Below, piece after piece: positions 1 through 8,866 of a stretch of DNA of 64,000 bases. The position numbers and the translations under genes were made by a program. The first letter of the stretch is position 1, and each line of letters starts with the position of its first letter. Origin of the DNA: Microbacterium gubbeenense DSM 15944 (GTDB taxonomy: Bacteria; Actinomycetota; Actinomycetes; Actinomycetales; Microbacteriaceae); the NCBI RefSeq assembly GCF_000422745.1, contig NZ_AUGQ01000009.1, positions 33,620-97,619 of the forward strand, given 5' to 3'. Below the pieces are notes generated by a model that was given only the letters and a program-made list of their open reading frames with translations, searched no databases and was not told the DNA's origin.

Positions 1-542
1 CGGGCGTGCTGATCCTCGAGACCGAGGAGCACGCCCTGGCGCGCGGCGCCCGGATCTACGCGGAGCTCGCGGGAACCGGCGTCACGGCCGACTCCCACCA
101 CATCACGGCCAATGACCCCTCCGGCGCGGGCGCCGCGCGCGCCGTGCACCAGGCGCTCCGGGCGGCCGAGCGCGCCCCCGAGGACGTCACGCACATCAAC
201 GCGCACGCGACGTCGACCCCCGTCGGCGACCCCGCGGAGTACACCGCGCTGCACTCGATCTTCGGAGACCGCGTGCGCGAGATCCCCGCGAGCGCCACGA
301 AGTCGTCGACCGGGCACCTGCTCGGCGGCACGGGCGCGATCGAGTCGGTGTACACGGTGCTCTCGATCCGCGAGCACATCGCTCCCCCGACGATCAACCT
401 CGTCAATCAGGATCCGGCGATCCCGTTCCTCGCGTCGAACACGACGCAGCCGCTGTCCGACGGGCCGCAGCTGGCGATCAGCAACTCGTTCGGCTTCGGC
501 GGACACAACGCCGTTGCGGCGTTCGCCTCCTACGACGGCTGA
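1..542 (+). CDS. fabF: 3-oxoacyl-ACP synthase II (FabF), 3' end only
   Basis: C-terminal ~180 residues of a beta-ketoacyl-ACP synthase; the gene begins before the window. The enzyme condenses malonyl-ACP with acyl-ACP in fatty-acid elongation. Both active-site histidine motifs are visible: NAHATSTPVGD and KSSTGHLLGGTGAIE. The closing glycine-rich motif NSFGFGGHNA near the C-terminus is typical of KAS II. The reading frame enters at base 3 and stops with TGA at 540-542, followed by a strong hairpin. In actinobacteria this gene usually closes a fabD-fabH-acpP-fabF operon; the upstream genes are outside the window. Confidence 0.95.
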   Translation, partial: GVLILETEEHALARGARIYAELAGTGVTADSHHITANDPSGAGAARAVHQALRAAERAPEDVTHINAHATSTPVGDPAEYTALHSIFGDRVREIPASATKSSTGHLLGGTGAIESVYTVLSIREHIAPPTINLVNQDPAIPFLASNTTQPLSDGPQLAISNSFGFGGHNAVAAFASYDG

Positions 543-569
543 GGTCTCGCACCGCACGCACGAATGAAC

Positions 570-600
570 GCGGCCCCCGGAGTATTCTCTGGGGGCCGCG
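570..600. terminator. Bidirectional intrinsic terminator between fabF and the DUF3145 gene
   Basis: Inverted repeat GCGGCCCCCGG / GGGGGCCGCG around a 10-nt AT-richer loop, lying between convergent genes. There is no long T-tract, as is common for actinobacterial terminators. Confidence 0.75.
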
Positions 601-613
601 TTGGTCTGTGGGG

Positions 614-1111
614 TCAGCCGACCTGGTGCAGCCAAACGACCGGAGCATCGTCGCCGGCCGCGCGGAACACGTCGAGCTCACGGTCCCATGCCGTGCCGAG
701 CGCGATGTCGAGTTCGCGCCGCATCTCGAGCGGATCCAGGTGGTCCATCGCCGCGCGCACGCGCTCTTCGGGCACCGTGATGCTGCCGGAGGCGTCCATC
801 TGCGAGTGGTGCACCCCGAGATCAGGGGTGTGCATCCAGCGTCCGCCCATGGAGGCGGCAGTGGGATCCTCGGTGACCTCGAACCGCAGGTGCTCCCAGC
901 CGCGGATCGCGGAGGCGATGACCGCGCCGGTGCCGGCGAACCCGTCCCACGAGAACTCAGCGCGGCGCGCGCCGTGGAGCGCGGGCTGATTCTGCCATGA
1001 GAAGTTCACAGCACGACCGATCGATCGTCCGACCGCCCACTCGAGGTGGGGGCACAGCGCTTTTGGCGCTGAGTGGATGAAGACCACTCCGCGCGCACGT
1101 GGTGTCGCCAT
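614..1111 (-). CDS. DUF3145 family protein
   Basis: A 165-residue protein of the actinobacteria-restricted DUF3145 family, recognised from the N-terminal pattern ARGVVFIHSAPKALCPHLEWA and the internal HLRFEVTEDPT segment. No biochemical function is established. It has no signal peptide or membrane segment and is probably cytoplasmic. The ATG at 1111 is preceded by a GGAGAGAT Shine-Dalgarno sequence. It is convergent with fabF and shares the hairpin terminator at 570-600. Neighbourhood with fabF is recurrent in actinobacteria (general recollection, not checked here), but a lipid-related role would be speculation. Confidence 0.9.
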   Translation of the reverse strand: MATPRARGVVFIHSAPKALCPHLEWAVGRSIGRAVNFSWQNQPALHGARRAEFSWDGFAGTGAVIASAIRGWEHLRFEVTEDPTAASMGGRWMHTPDLGVHHSQMDASGSITVPEERVRAAMDHLDPLEMRRELDIALGTAWDRELDVFRAAGDDAPVVWLHQVG

Positions 1112-1231
1112 GATCTCTCCGTTTCGTCAGGTGCGGCTTCCCCTCCGAACCTGAACGGCGATCGAAATGACGATCAGACTATTCGACTGTGTTCTTATTC
1201 TGTCCCACACGGGCGAGAATCACAAGATCTG

Positions 1232-1306
1232 TGGGGCCGGTGGGACTTGAACCCACGGATCGTCGAGTTATGAGCTCGCTGCCTTGACCATCTTGGCTAC
1301 GGCCCC
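1232..1306 (-). tRNA. tRNA with CAT anticodon (Met elongator type, Ile2 not excluded)
   Basis: Folds as a 75-nt tRNA: 7-bp acceptor GGGGCCG/CGGCCCC, D-arm with the GG pair, anticodon loop CTCATAA, and T-arm GTGGG-TTCAAGT-CCCAC. The anticodon CAT means Met, or Ile2 if lysidine-modified. Discriminator A; CCA is not encoded. Oddities: the closing pair of the anticodon stem is G27-A43, the inner D-stem pair is A-A, and the variable loop has 6 nt. Confidence 0.85.
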
Positions 1307-1319
1307 GCACCGGTAAAGC

Positions 1320-2336
1320 TTATCGGTCGCCGGCGTCCCCACGCGTATCGAAGGTGCCGGTGCTCCCCCGCGCAATGGGGTGCTCCTGGCTCTCGCTCAT
1401 GACCTGCGGGTGACGCTTCGCGAGCAGGACGACGCCGACGGCGGCGACACCTCCCGCGATCGTCCAGATGATCACGGTCCAGATCGGCGTGCGCGCGGCC
1501 TCTCCGAGGAGTGTGGCCCCGATGATGACGGCGATGATCGGATCGACGACGGTGAGACCGGCAATCACGAGGTCCGGCGGGCCCGACGCGTACGCGGTCT
1601 GCACGAAGTAGGCTCCGGCGATGCCGGCGGCCGCCAGCGCGATGCCGCACGCGATCGTGACGAAGTCGAAGTTTCCGGCCTGCACCCGCGTGATGATCAC
1701 CTTCGCGAGCGTCGCGACGAAGCCGTAGAGGACGCCGGCGCCGGTGATGTAGAACAGCGCACCCGCGCGCGTCTTGAAGATGAGCCACGCGGCCGCGACG
1801 CCGATGAGCACGATCATCAGGATCACGAGCAGTACCAGCAGCTGGGTCTCGTCGAGGGGCGACTCGACGGCATACAGCGCGGCGAATGCGACGAAGACGA
1901 AGATCCCGCCCAGGCAGAGCGCTACGGCGGTCATCGATGCCTTCGTCGGCATATGACCGGTGTAGTGGGCGTTGACCATCGTCGTCACGACGAGGGACAC
2001 CGCGCCGAGGGGCTGCACGACGATCAGCGGAGCGATCGCGAGCGCCGAGAGCTGGCACACGATCGCCGCGATGAGCAGCAGCGTGCCCATCACCCAGGAG
2101 GGTCGCGAGAAGAGCTTCAGCAGGTGCGAGGCGCGCAGCCCCTTCTTGCCGGTCAGGCCGGCGATGGCCTCGACCTTGCGCACGCCGCGGCTCTGATACT
2201 GCGCGCCGAGCGACATGAATACCGCTCCGGCGATCGCGAGCGGGATGCCGAGAAGGAGCCCCGGGTTGTCGAACAGCCCGATGAAGTCATCGGGCGAGAC
2301 ATCGGCGCTCACAAGATTGGTCTGTGCCCAGCTCAC
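1320..2336 (-). CDS. DMT/NIPA-like multi-pass membrane transporter
   Basis: About 338 residues with nine or ten hydrophobic helices, starting around GLLLGIPLAIAGAVFMSLGAQYQSRG. This resembles the drug/metabolite transporter superfamily branch that includes NIPA-type magnesium transporters. The PLGAVSLVVTTMVNAHYTGH segment and the repeated half VVDPIIAVIIGATLLGEA fit the EamA-like fold. The substrate is unknown. The frame stays open upstream into the divergent def gene. I chose GTG at 2336 because a TANNNT box (TACGCT) lies 7 nt upstream; GTG at 2312 is the alternative. The hydrophilic C-terminal tail is rich in charged residues. Confidence 0.8.
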   Translation of the reverse strand: MSWAQTNLVSADVSPDDFIGLFDNPGLLLGIPLAIAGAVFMSLGAQYQSRGVRKVEAIAGLTGKKGLRASHLLKLFSRPSWVMGTLLLIAAIVCQLSALAIAPLIVVQPLGAVSLVVTTMVNAHYTGHMPTKASMTAVALCLGGIFVFVAFAALYAVESPLDETQLLVLLVILMIVLIGVAAAWLIFKTRAGALFYITGAGVLYGFVATLAKVIITRVQAGNFDFVTIACGIALAAAGIAGAYFVQTAYASGPPDLVIAGLTVVDPIIAVIIGATLLGEAARTPIWTVIIWTIAGGVAAVGVVLLAKRHPQVMSESQEHPIARGSTGTFDTRGDAGDR

Positions 2337-2343
2337 ATATCCG

Positions 2344-2349
2344 AGCGTA
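2344..2349 (-). promoter_or_regulatory. -10 box, leaderless start of the DMT transporter
   Basis: TACGCT on the minus strand, 7 nt before the GTG at 2336. It fits the TANNNT -10 pattern seen before many starts in this window. Confidence 0.45.
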
Positions 2350-2385
2350 ATGGCATTTTCTCGGGGTGCGCCATGGGGCTGGCCG

Positions 2386-2391
2386 TAGCCT
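2386..2391 (+). promoter_or_regulatory. -10 box, leaderless start of def
   Basis: TAGCCT ends 6 nt before the def ATG, so transcription would begin at or next to the start codon. No Shine-Dalgarno sequence competes. Confidence 0.5.
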
Positions 2392-2397
2392 TGAGGT

Positions 2398-2964
2398 ATG
2401 GCCATTCTCCCGATCCGCATCTGGGGCGACCCTGTGCTGCACGCCCCCGCCGACCGCGTCGATTCCATCACGGACGACGTCAGAGCCCTTGTCGCCGACA
2501 TGTACGAGACGATGGATGCCGCACCCGGCGTCGGGCTCGCCGCGCCCCAGGTCGGCGTGGGCCTGCGGATATACACCTACACGTATGAGGACGACGAGGG
2601 CCGCCCCTGGCGCGGCGAGATCATCAACCCCGAACTGTTGATGACCCCCCTGGTGCCCGGTTCGCCGGATGAGGACGAGGAGTCGGAGGGCTGCCTCTCC
2701 TTCCCGGGCGAGAGGTTCCCCCTGCGCCGCTCGGATCGCGTCGTGGTCACCGGCACCGATATAGAGGGTGCGCCGGTGCAGATCGACGTGGAGGGGTGGC
2801 GCGCGCGCATCATGCAGCACGAGTTCGATCACCTCGACGGCGTGATGTACGTCGACCGCATTTCCGACGGAGACTGGAAGACCGCGCAGAAGATCGCGAA
2901 GAAACGCCGATGGGGTGTGCCCGGCGTCAGCTGGACACCGGGGGTCGACGACCTCGAGGGCTGA
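2398..2964 (+). CDS. def: Peptide deformylase
   Basis: Removes the N-formyl group from nascent proteins in the cytoplasm; a ferrous or other metal hydrolase. All three family motifs are present: GVGLAAPQ (residues 44-51), EGCLS with the metal-ligand Cys99, and HEFDH with ligands His141 and His145. At 188 residues it has normal length. The ATG at 2398 is preceded 6 nt upstream by TAGCCT, suggesting a leaderless mRNA. It is divergent from the transporter and followed by tRNA-Asn. No formyltransferase gene (fmt) is adjacent, unlike in many bacteria. Confidence 0.97.
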   Translation: MAILPIRIWGDPVLHAPADRVDSITDDVRALVADMYETMDAAPGVGLAAPQVGVGLRIYTYTYEDDEGRPWRGEIINPELLMTPLVPGSPDEDEESEGCLSFPGERFPLRRSDRVVVTGTDIEGAPVQIDVEGWRARIMQHEFDHLDGVMYVDRISDGDWKTAQKIAKKRRWGVPGVSWTPGVDDLEG

Positions 2965-3053
2965 GCGACGCGCCCGGCACGCCCTCGGTTTCGCGTCCCC
3001 GCTCCTCGTTTGTTAGGCTGTTCGAGTTGCGCACGACGCGTGACAGTGCATGA

Positions 3054-3125
3054 TCCTCGGTAGCTCAACGGCAGAGCAGCCGGCTGTTAACCGGCAGGTT
3101 ATTGGTTCGAATCCAATCCGGGGAG
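3054..3125 (+). tRNA. tRNA-Asn (GTT)
   Basis: Canonical cloverleaf: acceptor TCCTCGG/CCGGGGA with one T-G pair, anticodon stem CCGGC/GCCGG around a loop containing GTT, T-loop TTCGAAT, discriminator G. CCA is not encoded. A long hairpin terminator follows within 10 nt. Confidence 0.97.
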
Positions 3126-3132
3126 CGCATAG

Positions 3133-3167
3133 GAAGAACCCCGCCACTCGCTGTGGCGGGGTTCTTC
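3133..3167. terminator. Intrinsic terminator after tRNA-Asn, shared with the convergent ABC ATPase
   Basis: Perfect 15-bp stem GAAGAACCCCGCCAC / GTGGCGGGGTTCTTC with a 5-nt TCGCT loop. The A- and T-rich flanks allow it to work in both directions. Confidence 0.9.
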
Positions 3168-3170
3168 TCG

Positions 3171-3956
3171 TTACGCCTCGATGAACGCGAGCGAGTCTTC
3201 CGCGCCGGGCGTGACGATCGGATCCTCGCCCGATGCGCGCCAGGTCGCGGGCGCGCCCTGATCGAGCACGATCTGGTCAGCGCCGATCTCGCGCGCGAAC
3301 GACGAATCGTTCGTCACGACGAGCGCCGCCATGCCCCATTCGGCCCGTCGGCGCTGGATCGCGTCGCGGACGACGTGGCGCACCTCGACGTCGATGCCGG
3401 CGAGCGGCTCGTCGGCGATGAGCAGGCGCGGATCCATGACGAGGGCGCGCGCGAGAGCGACGCGCTGGCGCATGCCGGCGCTCAGCTCGTGCGGAAACTT
3501 GCCCGACGCTCCGAGCGGCAGCCGCACCTCATCGAGCAGCGTCGATACGCGCACCTCGAGGCGCTGGCGAACGATCCGGGGCTCGCGCGACACGATCGGC
3601 TCGACGATCACGTCGCCGACCGTCATGTCGGGGTTGAGCGTCGGACCCGCGTCCTGGGCGAGGTATCCGACGCGGTAGGTGAGCACGCTGCGCGCGCGTC
3701 CCGGGTAGCGCGCGGAGATGCCGCACACGGTCGCGGATCCGCCGACGATGCGCGCATCGGGCCCGCGCTGGCCCGCCAGCGCGGCCGCCAGTGACGACTT
3801 TCCGGATCCCGTCGTGCCGGACACGCACAGCGCGCCGCCGAAACGGACGTTGGCGCTCACGCCGTCCACCGCGCGAACGGCGCCGGATCCGCGTCCGCGC
3901 TCCACGCTCAGGTCGTCGAGGCGCAGAGCCCACTCGGTCAGATCGGGAATACGCAT
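3171..3956 (-). CDS. Orphan ABC transporter ATP-binding protein
   Basis: A 261-residue stand-alone nucleotide-binding domain. It has Walker A GTTGSGKSS, signature LSAGMRQRVALARAL (an Opp/Dpp-like variant with Met), and Walker B LLIADEPLAGID. The sequence between Walker A and the signature resembles peptide/nickel importer ATPases. No permease or binding protein is adjacent: dnaG lies upstream and tRNA-Asn downstream, so its partners must be elsewhere if it is a transporter part. The C-terminus lacks the oligopeptide-ABC cysteine domain. The ATG at 3956 sits 14 nt after the dnaG stop, so it is probably cotranscribed with dusB-dgt-dnaG. Confidence 0.8.
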   Translation of the reverse strand: MRIPDLTEWALRLDDLSVERGRGSGAVRAVDGVSANVRFGGALCVSGTTGSGKSSLAAALAGQRGPDARIVGGSATVCGISARYPGRARSVLTYRVGYLAQDAGPTLNPDMTVGDVIVEPIVSREPRIVRQRLEVRVSTLLDEVRLPLGASGKFPHELSAGMRQRVALARALVMDPRLLIADEPLAGIDVEVRHVVRDAIQRRRAEWGMAALVVTNDSSFAREIGADQIVLDQGAPATWRASGEDPIVTPGAEDSLAFIEA

Positions 3957-3970
3957 CCGTCCATCCTGCC

Positions 3971-5812
3971 CTACTCCCCTGCGATCAGGCGGCGCTCCTG
4001 GTCGATGTCGCGCAGGCGCAGCCGCACGGCGCGCCCCTCTTCCGACTCGGGCGCGACGCGCTGGACCTCGCCGAGCAGCTCGCGCTTGCGCTGATCGAGG
4101 CCGCGCACGATGATCCGGCGGCACAGGTCGTTCGCCGAGATCGCGGCATGCTCCTCGTCGCGCGCCGGGAAGTCTCGCATCAGCACCTCGCCGCCGAGCT
4201 GGCGCAGCGCCTGGGGCAGCGCATCGATCGCGGCCTGGCCCCAGCCGGGCCGGGATCGATCGACCGACGAGATCGCCGCGCGCACGACGTCCAGCGCGGG
4301 CGTGCGGAACTTCGCCTCCAGGGCGCGGTGCATCAGCGTGGGCTCGATGCGGTGCCCGTACTGCAGGATCCCCGTGAGCGCGTCGCGCTCGACCGCCACG
4401 TCGGTCGTACGCGGAAGCGACGACAGCGTCGTGGCGGGGGCCGCCGTGGTCGGGGCCGGCGCGAAGGATCGCTCTTCCTGGCGCGCCCCGCGCGCGGCGT
4501 TCTCCACCTCGCGATGCACGTCCGCGGGATCCATGCCAAGGCGCTGCGCGAGCACGCGCTCGTAGCCCGGGCGGATCAGCCGGTCCTTGATCTCGGCCAC
4601 GATCGGCGCGGCGGCGCGCAGCGCCCCGACCCGCCCCTCGACGCTCGTCAGCGGGAAGCCCGCGAGCTTGCGATCGATGACGAACTCGAACATCGGCACC
4701 CGGTGGTCGAGCAGCGCGCGCACGGCGGCGTCGCCGCGCTGCAGGCGCATGTCGCACGGATCCAGCCCGTCGGGCGCCACGGCCACGAAGGTCTGCGCGG
4801 AGAACCGGTCGGCGTCGGCGAACGCGCGCAGCGCCGCCTTCTGCCCGGCCTCGTCGCCGTCGAACGTGAACACGACCTCGCCGGTCGCGGAATCGTCGCC
4901 CATCACGCGCCTCAGCGTGCGGATGTGCTCGCTGCCGAACGCCGTCCCGCAGGTCGCGACCGCGGTCGTGAGCCCCGCGAGGTGGCAGGCCATGACGTCG
5001 GTGTAGCCCTCCACGACGATCACGCGCTTCGGCTCGCCGCGCGAGATGTCGCGCTTGGCGAGGTCGAGCCCGTAGAGCACCTGGTTCTTCTTGTAGATCG
5101 GGGTCTCGGGGGTGTTGAGATACTTCGGCCCCTGATCCTCGTCGTAGAGCTTGCGCGCGCCGAAGCCGATCGTCTGGCCCGTCACATCGCGGATCGGCCA
5201 TACGAGCCGGCCGCGGAAGCGGTCGTACACGCCGCCGCGCTGGTTCGTCGACACCAGCCCCGCGGTGATCAGCTCGTCGCGCGTGAAGCCCTCGCCCGTG
5301 AGGTGGTTCAGCAGGTGATCCCAGCCCTTCGGCGCATAGCCCACGCCGAAGTGGCTCGCGGCACCCGGATCGAATCCCCGCCCGCCGAGGAACGCCCGCG
5401 CGACCTCCGCCTCCGGCGACACGAGCTGCTGACGGAAGTACTCGGCGGCGCGCGAGTTCGCGGCGAACAGCCGCGCGCGCCCGCTCGTCTCGGGCGCGGG
5501 CCCGCCGCCCTCCTCGTAGTGCAGCGGGAAGCCGAGGCGCGCGGCGACGGCCTCGACGGCTTCGGAGAAGGAGAGGTGATCCATCTCGCGGAGGAACGTG
5601 TACACGTCGCCGGATTCACCGCATCCGAAGCAGTGATAGAAGCCCTGGCTCGGGCGCACGTTGAAGCTGGGGCTCTTCTCATCGTGGAACGGGCACAGAC
5701 CCTTCATCGAGCCGATGCCGGCCGATTTCAGCGCCACCCGCTCGCCGATCACGTCGGCGATGTTCGTGCGCGCCTTGACCTCTTCGACGTCGGCTTGCCG
5801 AATGCGCGGCAT
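3971..5812 (-). CDS. dnaG: DNA primase
   Basis: Makes RNA primers for chromosome replication. The 613-residue protein has the CHC2 zinc-binding N-terminus (Cys40, His43, Cys61, Cys64), then the primase catalytic core with the RNA-polymerase basic region, and a Toprim segment beginning [12 protein letters not shown], followed by a DnaB-interacting C-terminal region. The start ATG overlaps the dgt stop by one base (TGATG), which implies translational coupling. The dgt-dnaG pairing is conserved in actinobacteria. Confidence 0.97.
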   Translation of the reverse strand: MPRIRQADVEEVKARTNIADVIGERVALKSAGIGSMKGLCPFHDEKSPSFNVRPSQGFYHCFGCGESGDVYTFLREMDHLSFSEAVEAVAARLGFPLHYEEGGGPAPETSGRARLFAANSRAAEYFRQQLVSPEAEVARAFLGGRGFDPGAASHFGVGYAPKGWDHLLNHLTGEGFTRDELITAGLVSTNQRGGVYDRFRGRLVWPIRDVTGQTIGFGARKLYDEDQGPKYLNTPETPIYKKNQVLYGLDLAKRDISRGEPKRVIVVEGYTDVMACHLAGLTTAVATCGTAFGSEHIRTLRRVMGDDSATGEVVFTFDGDEAGQKAALRAFADADRFSAQTFVAVAPDGLDPCDMRLQRGDAAVRALLDHRVPMFEFVIDRKLAGFPLTSVEGRVGALRAAAPIVAEIKDRLIRPGYERVLAQRLGMDPADVHREVENAARGARQEERSFAPAPTTAAPATTLSSLPRTTDVAVERDALTGILQYGHRIEPTLMHRALEAKFRTPALDVVRAAISSVDRSRPGWGQAAIDALPQALRQLGGEVLMRDFPARDEEHAAISANDLCRRIIVRGLDQRKRELLGEVQRVAPESEEGRAVRLRLRDIDQERRLIAGE

Positions 5813-7140
5813 CAGCGAGCACCCGCCCGCGCGGCGCCGATCGAGATTCCGACGGAGGCCGGGTCGATATCGCCGACGAGCCGTGCGTGCCACGCCACGG
5901 CGGTCTGATCCGTGAGGCTCGCGACCTGATCGACGATCACGCGCTTGCGCTCGTTGTCGCTCGTCGAAGCCGCGTAGTCCGCCGCGAACGCCGGATCGAG
6001 CTGGTCGGCACCGGAGGAGAACAGCGTGTCGGTCGACCACAGCGCATCGGCGATGCGCGTCAGGACGGCGCGCTGCTCGTGATACACCGTGCGGCGCTCC
6101 TCGATCGTGACGATCGACGCCCCCATGATGCCCTTGAGCACGGCGATCTCGACGTCGACGTCGCGGGGCACGACCACGTGCGCGCGGTACCGGGTGAGGT
6201 CGCCCGTGCCGTGGGCCTCGCGCGTGGCTGCAACGGCCGACTTCGCGAAGCGCCCGATGAGGTCGCTCGTGAGGTTCTTCAGCCGCGCGAGCGCCTCGCG
6301 CGAACGGTCGAAGTCGGCCCGCCACATCGGCTGACGAGTGAGGCGCCGCAGCGCGTCGGCGAGCTCGTCCCGCGAGTAGTCCGAGCCGACCCACGCCTGA
6401 ATCTTGCCGATCAGCGCGTCGTGCTCGACCGGATCCGCGAGCAGCGCGACATCGACGTATCCGTTCATCACGGCGTCCTCGAAGTCGTGCACCGAGTACG
6501 CGATGTCGTCCGAGAGGTCCATGACCTCGGCCTCGATGCACCGGGCGCGATCGGGCGACCCGTCGCGCATCCAGCGGTAGATCTCTTCGTCCTCGGGATA
6601 CACGCCGAATTTCAGGCGCCCACCCGGGTCGGCCACCGGATCCGCGACCGTCCACGGGTACTTGCACGTCGCGTCGAGCGTGGCGCGCGTGAGGTTCAGC
6701 CCGAGCGAGTGGGATCCCTGCATCGTCTTCGCTTCGAGGCGCGTGAGGATCCGCAGGCTCTGCGCGTTGCCCTCGAAGCCGCCGATCCCCGACGCCCATT
6801 CGTTGAGGGCGCGCTCGCCGTTGTGCCCGAACGGCGGGTGGCCGAGGTCGTGGCTCAGGCACGCGGCATCGACCACGTCCTCGTCGAGGCCGAGCGCCGA
6901 GGCGAGCTCGCGGCCGATCTGGGCGACCTCGAGCGAGTGCGTCAGCCGGTTGCGCGCGAAGTCGGCGTCGCTCGCGGGGCTCAGCACCTGGGTCTTCGCG
7001 GCCAGGCGGCGCAGCGCCGCGGAGTGCAGCACGCGTGCGCGGTCCCGTGCGAAGTGGCCGCGCGATGAGCGGTGCTGCTCGACGAGGAAGCGTTCGGCGT
7101 CCCGCGCGGAGTATCCGGCGGGGATCCGCTCAACCGCCAC
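5812..7140 (-). CDS. dgt: Deoxyguanosinetriphosphate triphosphohydrolase-like protein
   Basis: HD-domain enzyme predicted to hydrolyse dNTPs to deoxynucleoside and triphosphate, influencing nucleotide pools. Metal-binding residues are visible: His68 in the [11 protein letters not shown] segment and the His97-Asp98 pair in [17 protein letters not shown]. The dGTPase-type N-terminus [17 protein letters not shown] is intact. At 442 residues it is full length. GTG start; the first 11 bp overlap the end of dusB and the stop overlaps the dnaG start, so this is a tightly coupled operon. Confidence 0.93.
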   Translation of the reverse strand: MAVERIPAGYSARDAERFLVEQHRSSRGHFARDRARVLHSAALRRLAAKTQVLSPASDADFARNRLTHSLEVAQIGRELASALGLDEDVVDAACLSHDLGHPPFGHNGERALNEWASGIGGFEGNAQSLRILTRLEAKTMQGSHSLGLNLTRATLDATCKYPWTVADPVADPGGRLKFGVYPEDEEIYRWMRDGSPDRARCIEAEVMDLSDDIAYSVHDFEDAVMNGYVDVALLADPVEHDALIGKIQAWVGSDYSRDELADALRRLTRQPMWRADFDRSREALARLKNLTSDLIGRFAKSAVAATREAHGTGDLTRYRAHVVVPRDVDVEIAVLKGIMGASIVTIEERRTVYHEQRAVLTRIADALWSTDTLFSSGADQLDPAFAADYAASTSDNERKRVIVDQVASLTDQTAVAWHARLVGDIDPASVGISIGAARAGAR

Positions 7141-8311
7141 TGGTATCCAGCTCCGCTTCCTGCAGCTCGGCGCTCGCGGCGTGGTCCAGCGTGCGCGACG
7201 ACAGCCAGTGCTCGGGCAGCACGGCGCGGCGCGCCCGGCCGGCGCGGCCTCGGGGCCCCTCGACGCTGTCGCCGGGGTACGGGGCCGAGAGGTCGAGCTC
7301 GCCGATCAGGTCGTCGATCTCGGCGAGTGTGTCGACCTTCGTGAACCGGCCGCGCATGTCACCGCCGACCGGGTAGCCCTTGAAGTACCAGCTCGCGTGC
7401 TTGCGGATGTCGCGGCAGCCGCGCTGCTCGTCCTCGTAGAAGTCCACGAGCAGCTCGGCGTGGCGTCGGAACGCCTGCGCGACGAACGCGAGGGTCGCAT
7501 CCACGATCGGCGCCTCGCCCCCGAATGCGCGCGCGAGCTCGCCGAACAGCCAGGGCCTGCCGAGGCATCCGCGGCCGACGACGACGCCGTCGCACCCGGT
7601 CTCGTCGACCATGCGGATCGCGTCCTCCGCGCTCCAGATATCGCCGTTGCCGAGCACCGGGATGCTGTGGACGTGCTCCTTCAGCCGGGCGATCGCCGAC
7701 CAATCGGCCGTGCCCGAATAGGCCTCTTCGAGCGTGCGCGCGTGCAGCGAGACGGCCGCGGCCCCCACGTCCTCGGCGATGCGTGCGGCGTCGAGATAGG
7801 TGGGGTGGTCGTCGTCGACGCCCTTGCGCATCTTGACCGTCACGGGAACGTCTCCCGCACCGTCGACGGCGGCCTTCACGATGTCGCGGAAGAGGTCGAG
7901 CTTCCACGGCAGCGCGGCGCCGCCGCCCTTGCGCGTGACCTTCGGCACGGGGCAGCCGAAGTTCAGGTCGATGTGGTCTGCGTGGCCCTCCCCCGCGATG
8001 ATCCGTGCGGCCTCGCCGGTGTACTTCGGATCGACCCCGTAGAGCTGGATCGATCGCGGCGTCTCGGACTCGTGGTGCTGGATCAGGCGCATCGTCACGT
8101 CGTTGCGCTCGACGAGCGCGCGCGTCGTGATCATCTCGGTCACGTACAGCCCGATGCCGTACTCGCGGCACAGACGTCGGAACGCCATGTTCGTCACGCC
8201 CGCCATCGGCGCGAGCACGACCGGCACGTCGATCGTGAGCGGCCCGATCTTCAGGGGCGGCATATCGCGCACGGCGGGCGCGGCAGGGGCAGTCTCGAGG
8301 GCGGTCGTCAC
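7130..8311 (-). CDS. dusB: tRNA-dihydrouridine synthase (DusB type)
   Basis: FMN-dependent TIM-barrel enzyme reducing specific uridines in tRNA D-loops. Diagnostic segments are VVLAPMAGVTNMAFRRLC at the N-terminus, LNFGCPVPKVTRKGGGAAL carrying the catalytic Cys, and GVVVGRGCLGRPWLF near the phosphate-binding site. It has 393 residues; GTG start at 8311. It is divergent from the peroxidase gene with 57 bp between, and leads the dusB-dgt-dnaG operon. Whether it modifies the same positions as E. coli DusB cannot be told from sequence. Confidence 0.93.
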   Translation of the reverse strand: MTTALETAPAAPAVRDMPPLKIGPLTIDVPVVLAPMAGVTNMAFRRLCREYGIGLYVTEMITTRALVERNDVTMRLIQHHESETPRSIQLYGVDPKYTGEAARIIAGEGHADHIDLNFGCPVPKVTRKGGGAALPWKLDLFRDIVKAAVDGAGDVPVTVKMRKGVDDDHPTYLDAARIAEDVGAAAVSLHARTLEEAYSGTADWSAIARLKEHVHSIPVLGNGDIWSAEDAIRMVDETGCDGVVVGRGCLGRPWLFGELARAFGGEAPIVDATLAFVAQAFRRHAELLVDFYEDEQRGCRDIRKHASWYFKGYPVGGDMRGRFTKVDTLAEIDDLIGELDLSAPYPGDSVEGPRGRAGRARRAVLPEHWLSSRTLDHAASAELQEAELDTSGG

Positions 8312-8356
8312 GGATCCATTCTCTCACCACCCGGCTCCAAGGCGCCCCAGCGCCGG

Positions 8357-8362
8357 TAGCCT
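8357..8362 (+). promoter_or_regulatory. -10 box, leaderless start of the glutathione peroxidase gene
   Basis: TAGCCT, 6 nt before the ATG at 8369. It is the same hexamer and spacing as upstream of def. Confidence 0.5.
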
Positions 8363-8368
8363 GTGGAT

Positions 8369-8866
8369 ATGTCCTCAGCAATGGATCTTCGCACCATCGA
8401 ATTCCTCGACGCCGACGGCGCCGAGAAGACGCTCGCCGACTACGGATCAGGCGTCACGCTCGTCGTCAACGTCGCCAGCAAGTGCGGCCTCACGCCGCAG
8501 TACGAGCAGCTCGAGCAGCTGCAGCGCACGTACGGCGATCGCGGGCTGAGCATCGTCGGGTTCCCGTGCAACCAGTTCATGGGTCAGGAGCCCGGTTCGA
8601 TGGAGGAGATCCTCGAGTACTGCGCCACGACCTGGGGCGTCAGCTTCCCGATCCTCGACAAGATCCGCGTCAACGGATCGCACGCCGCACCCCTGTACAA
8701 GGCGCTCAAGAAGACGAAGGATCACGCCGGGCTCGCGGGCCCCGTCGCGTGGAACTTCGAGAAGTTCGTCATCCTGCCGTCGGGCGAGGTGGAGCGCTTC
8801 CGCCCTCAGACCACGCCGGACGACCCGGCGATCGTCTCGCTGATCGAGAAGAACCTCACGGCGTAG
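8369..8866 (+). CDS. Glutathione peroxidase family protein (Cys type)
   Basis: A 165-residue thiol peroxidase. The catalytic Cys39 lies in NVASKCGLTPQY, the conserved Gln region in GFPCNQFMGQEPGS, and the Trp in AWNFEKFV. It is a cysteine, not selenocysteine, enzyme. Actinobacteria of this type make mycothiol and generally no glutathione, so the physiological reductant is probably thioredoxin or a mycoredoxin system (inference). ATG at 8369 is chosen from the -10 box spacing. The 3' end overlaps the convergent uppS stop by 11 bp. Confidence 0.93.
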   Translation: MSSAMDLRTIEFLDADGAEKTLADYGSGVTLVVNVASKCGLTPQYEQLEQLQRTYGDRGLSIVGFPCNQFMGQEPGSMEEILEYCATTWGVSFPILDKIRVNGSHAAPLYKALKKTKDHAGLAGPVAWNFEKFVILPSGEVERFRPQTTPDDPAIVSLIEKNLTA

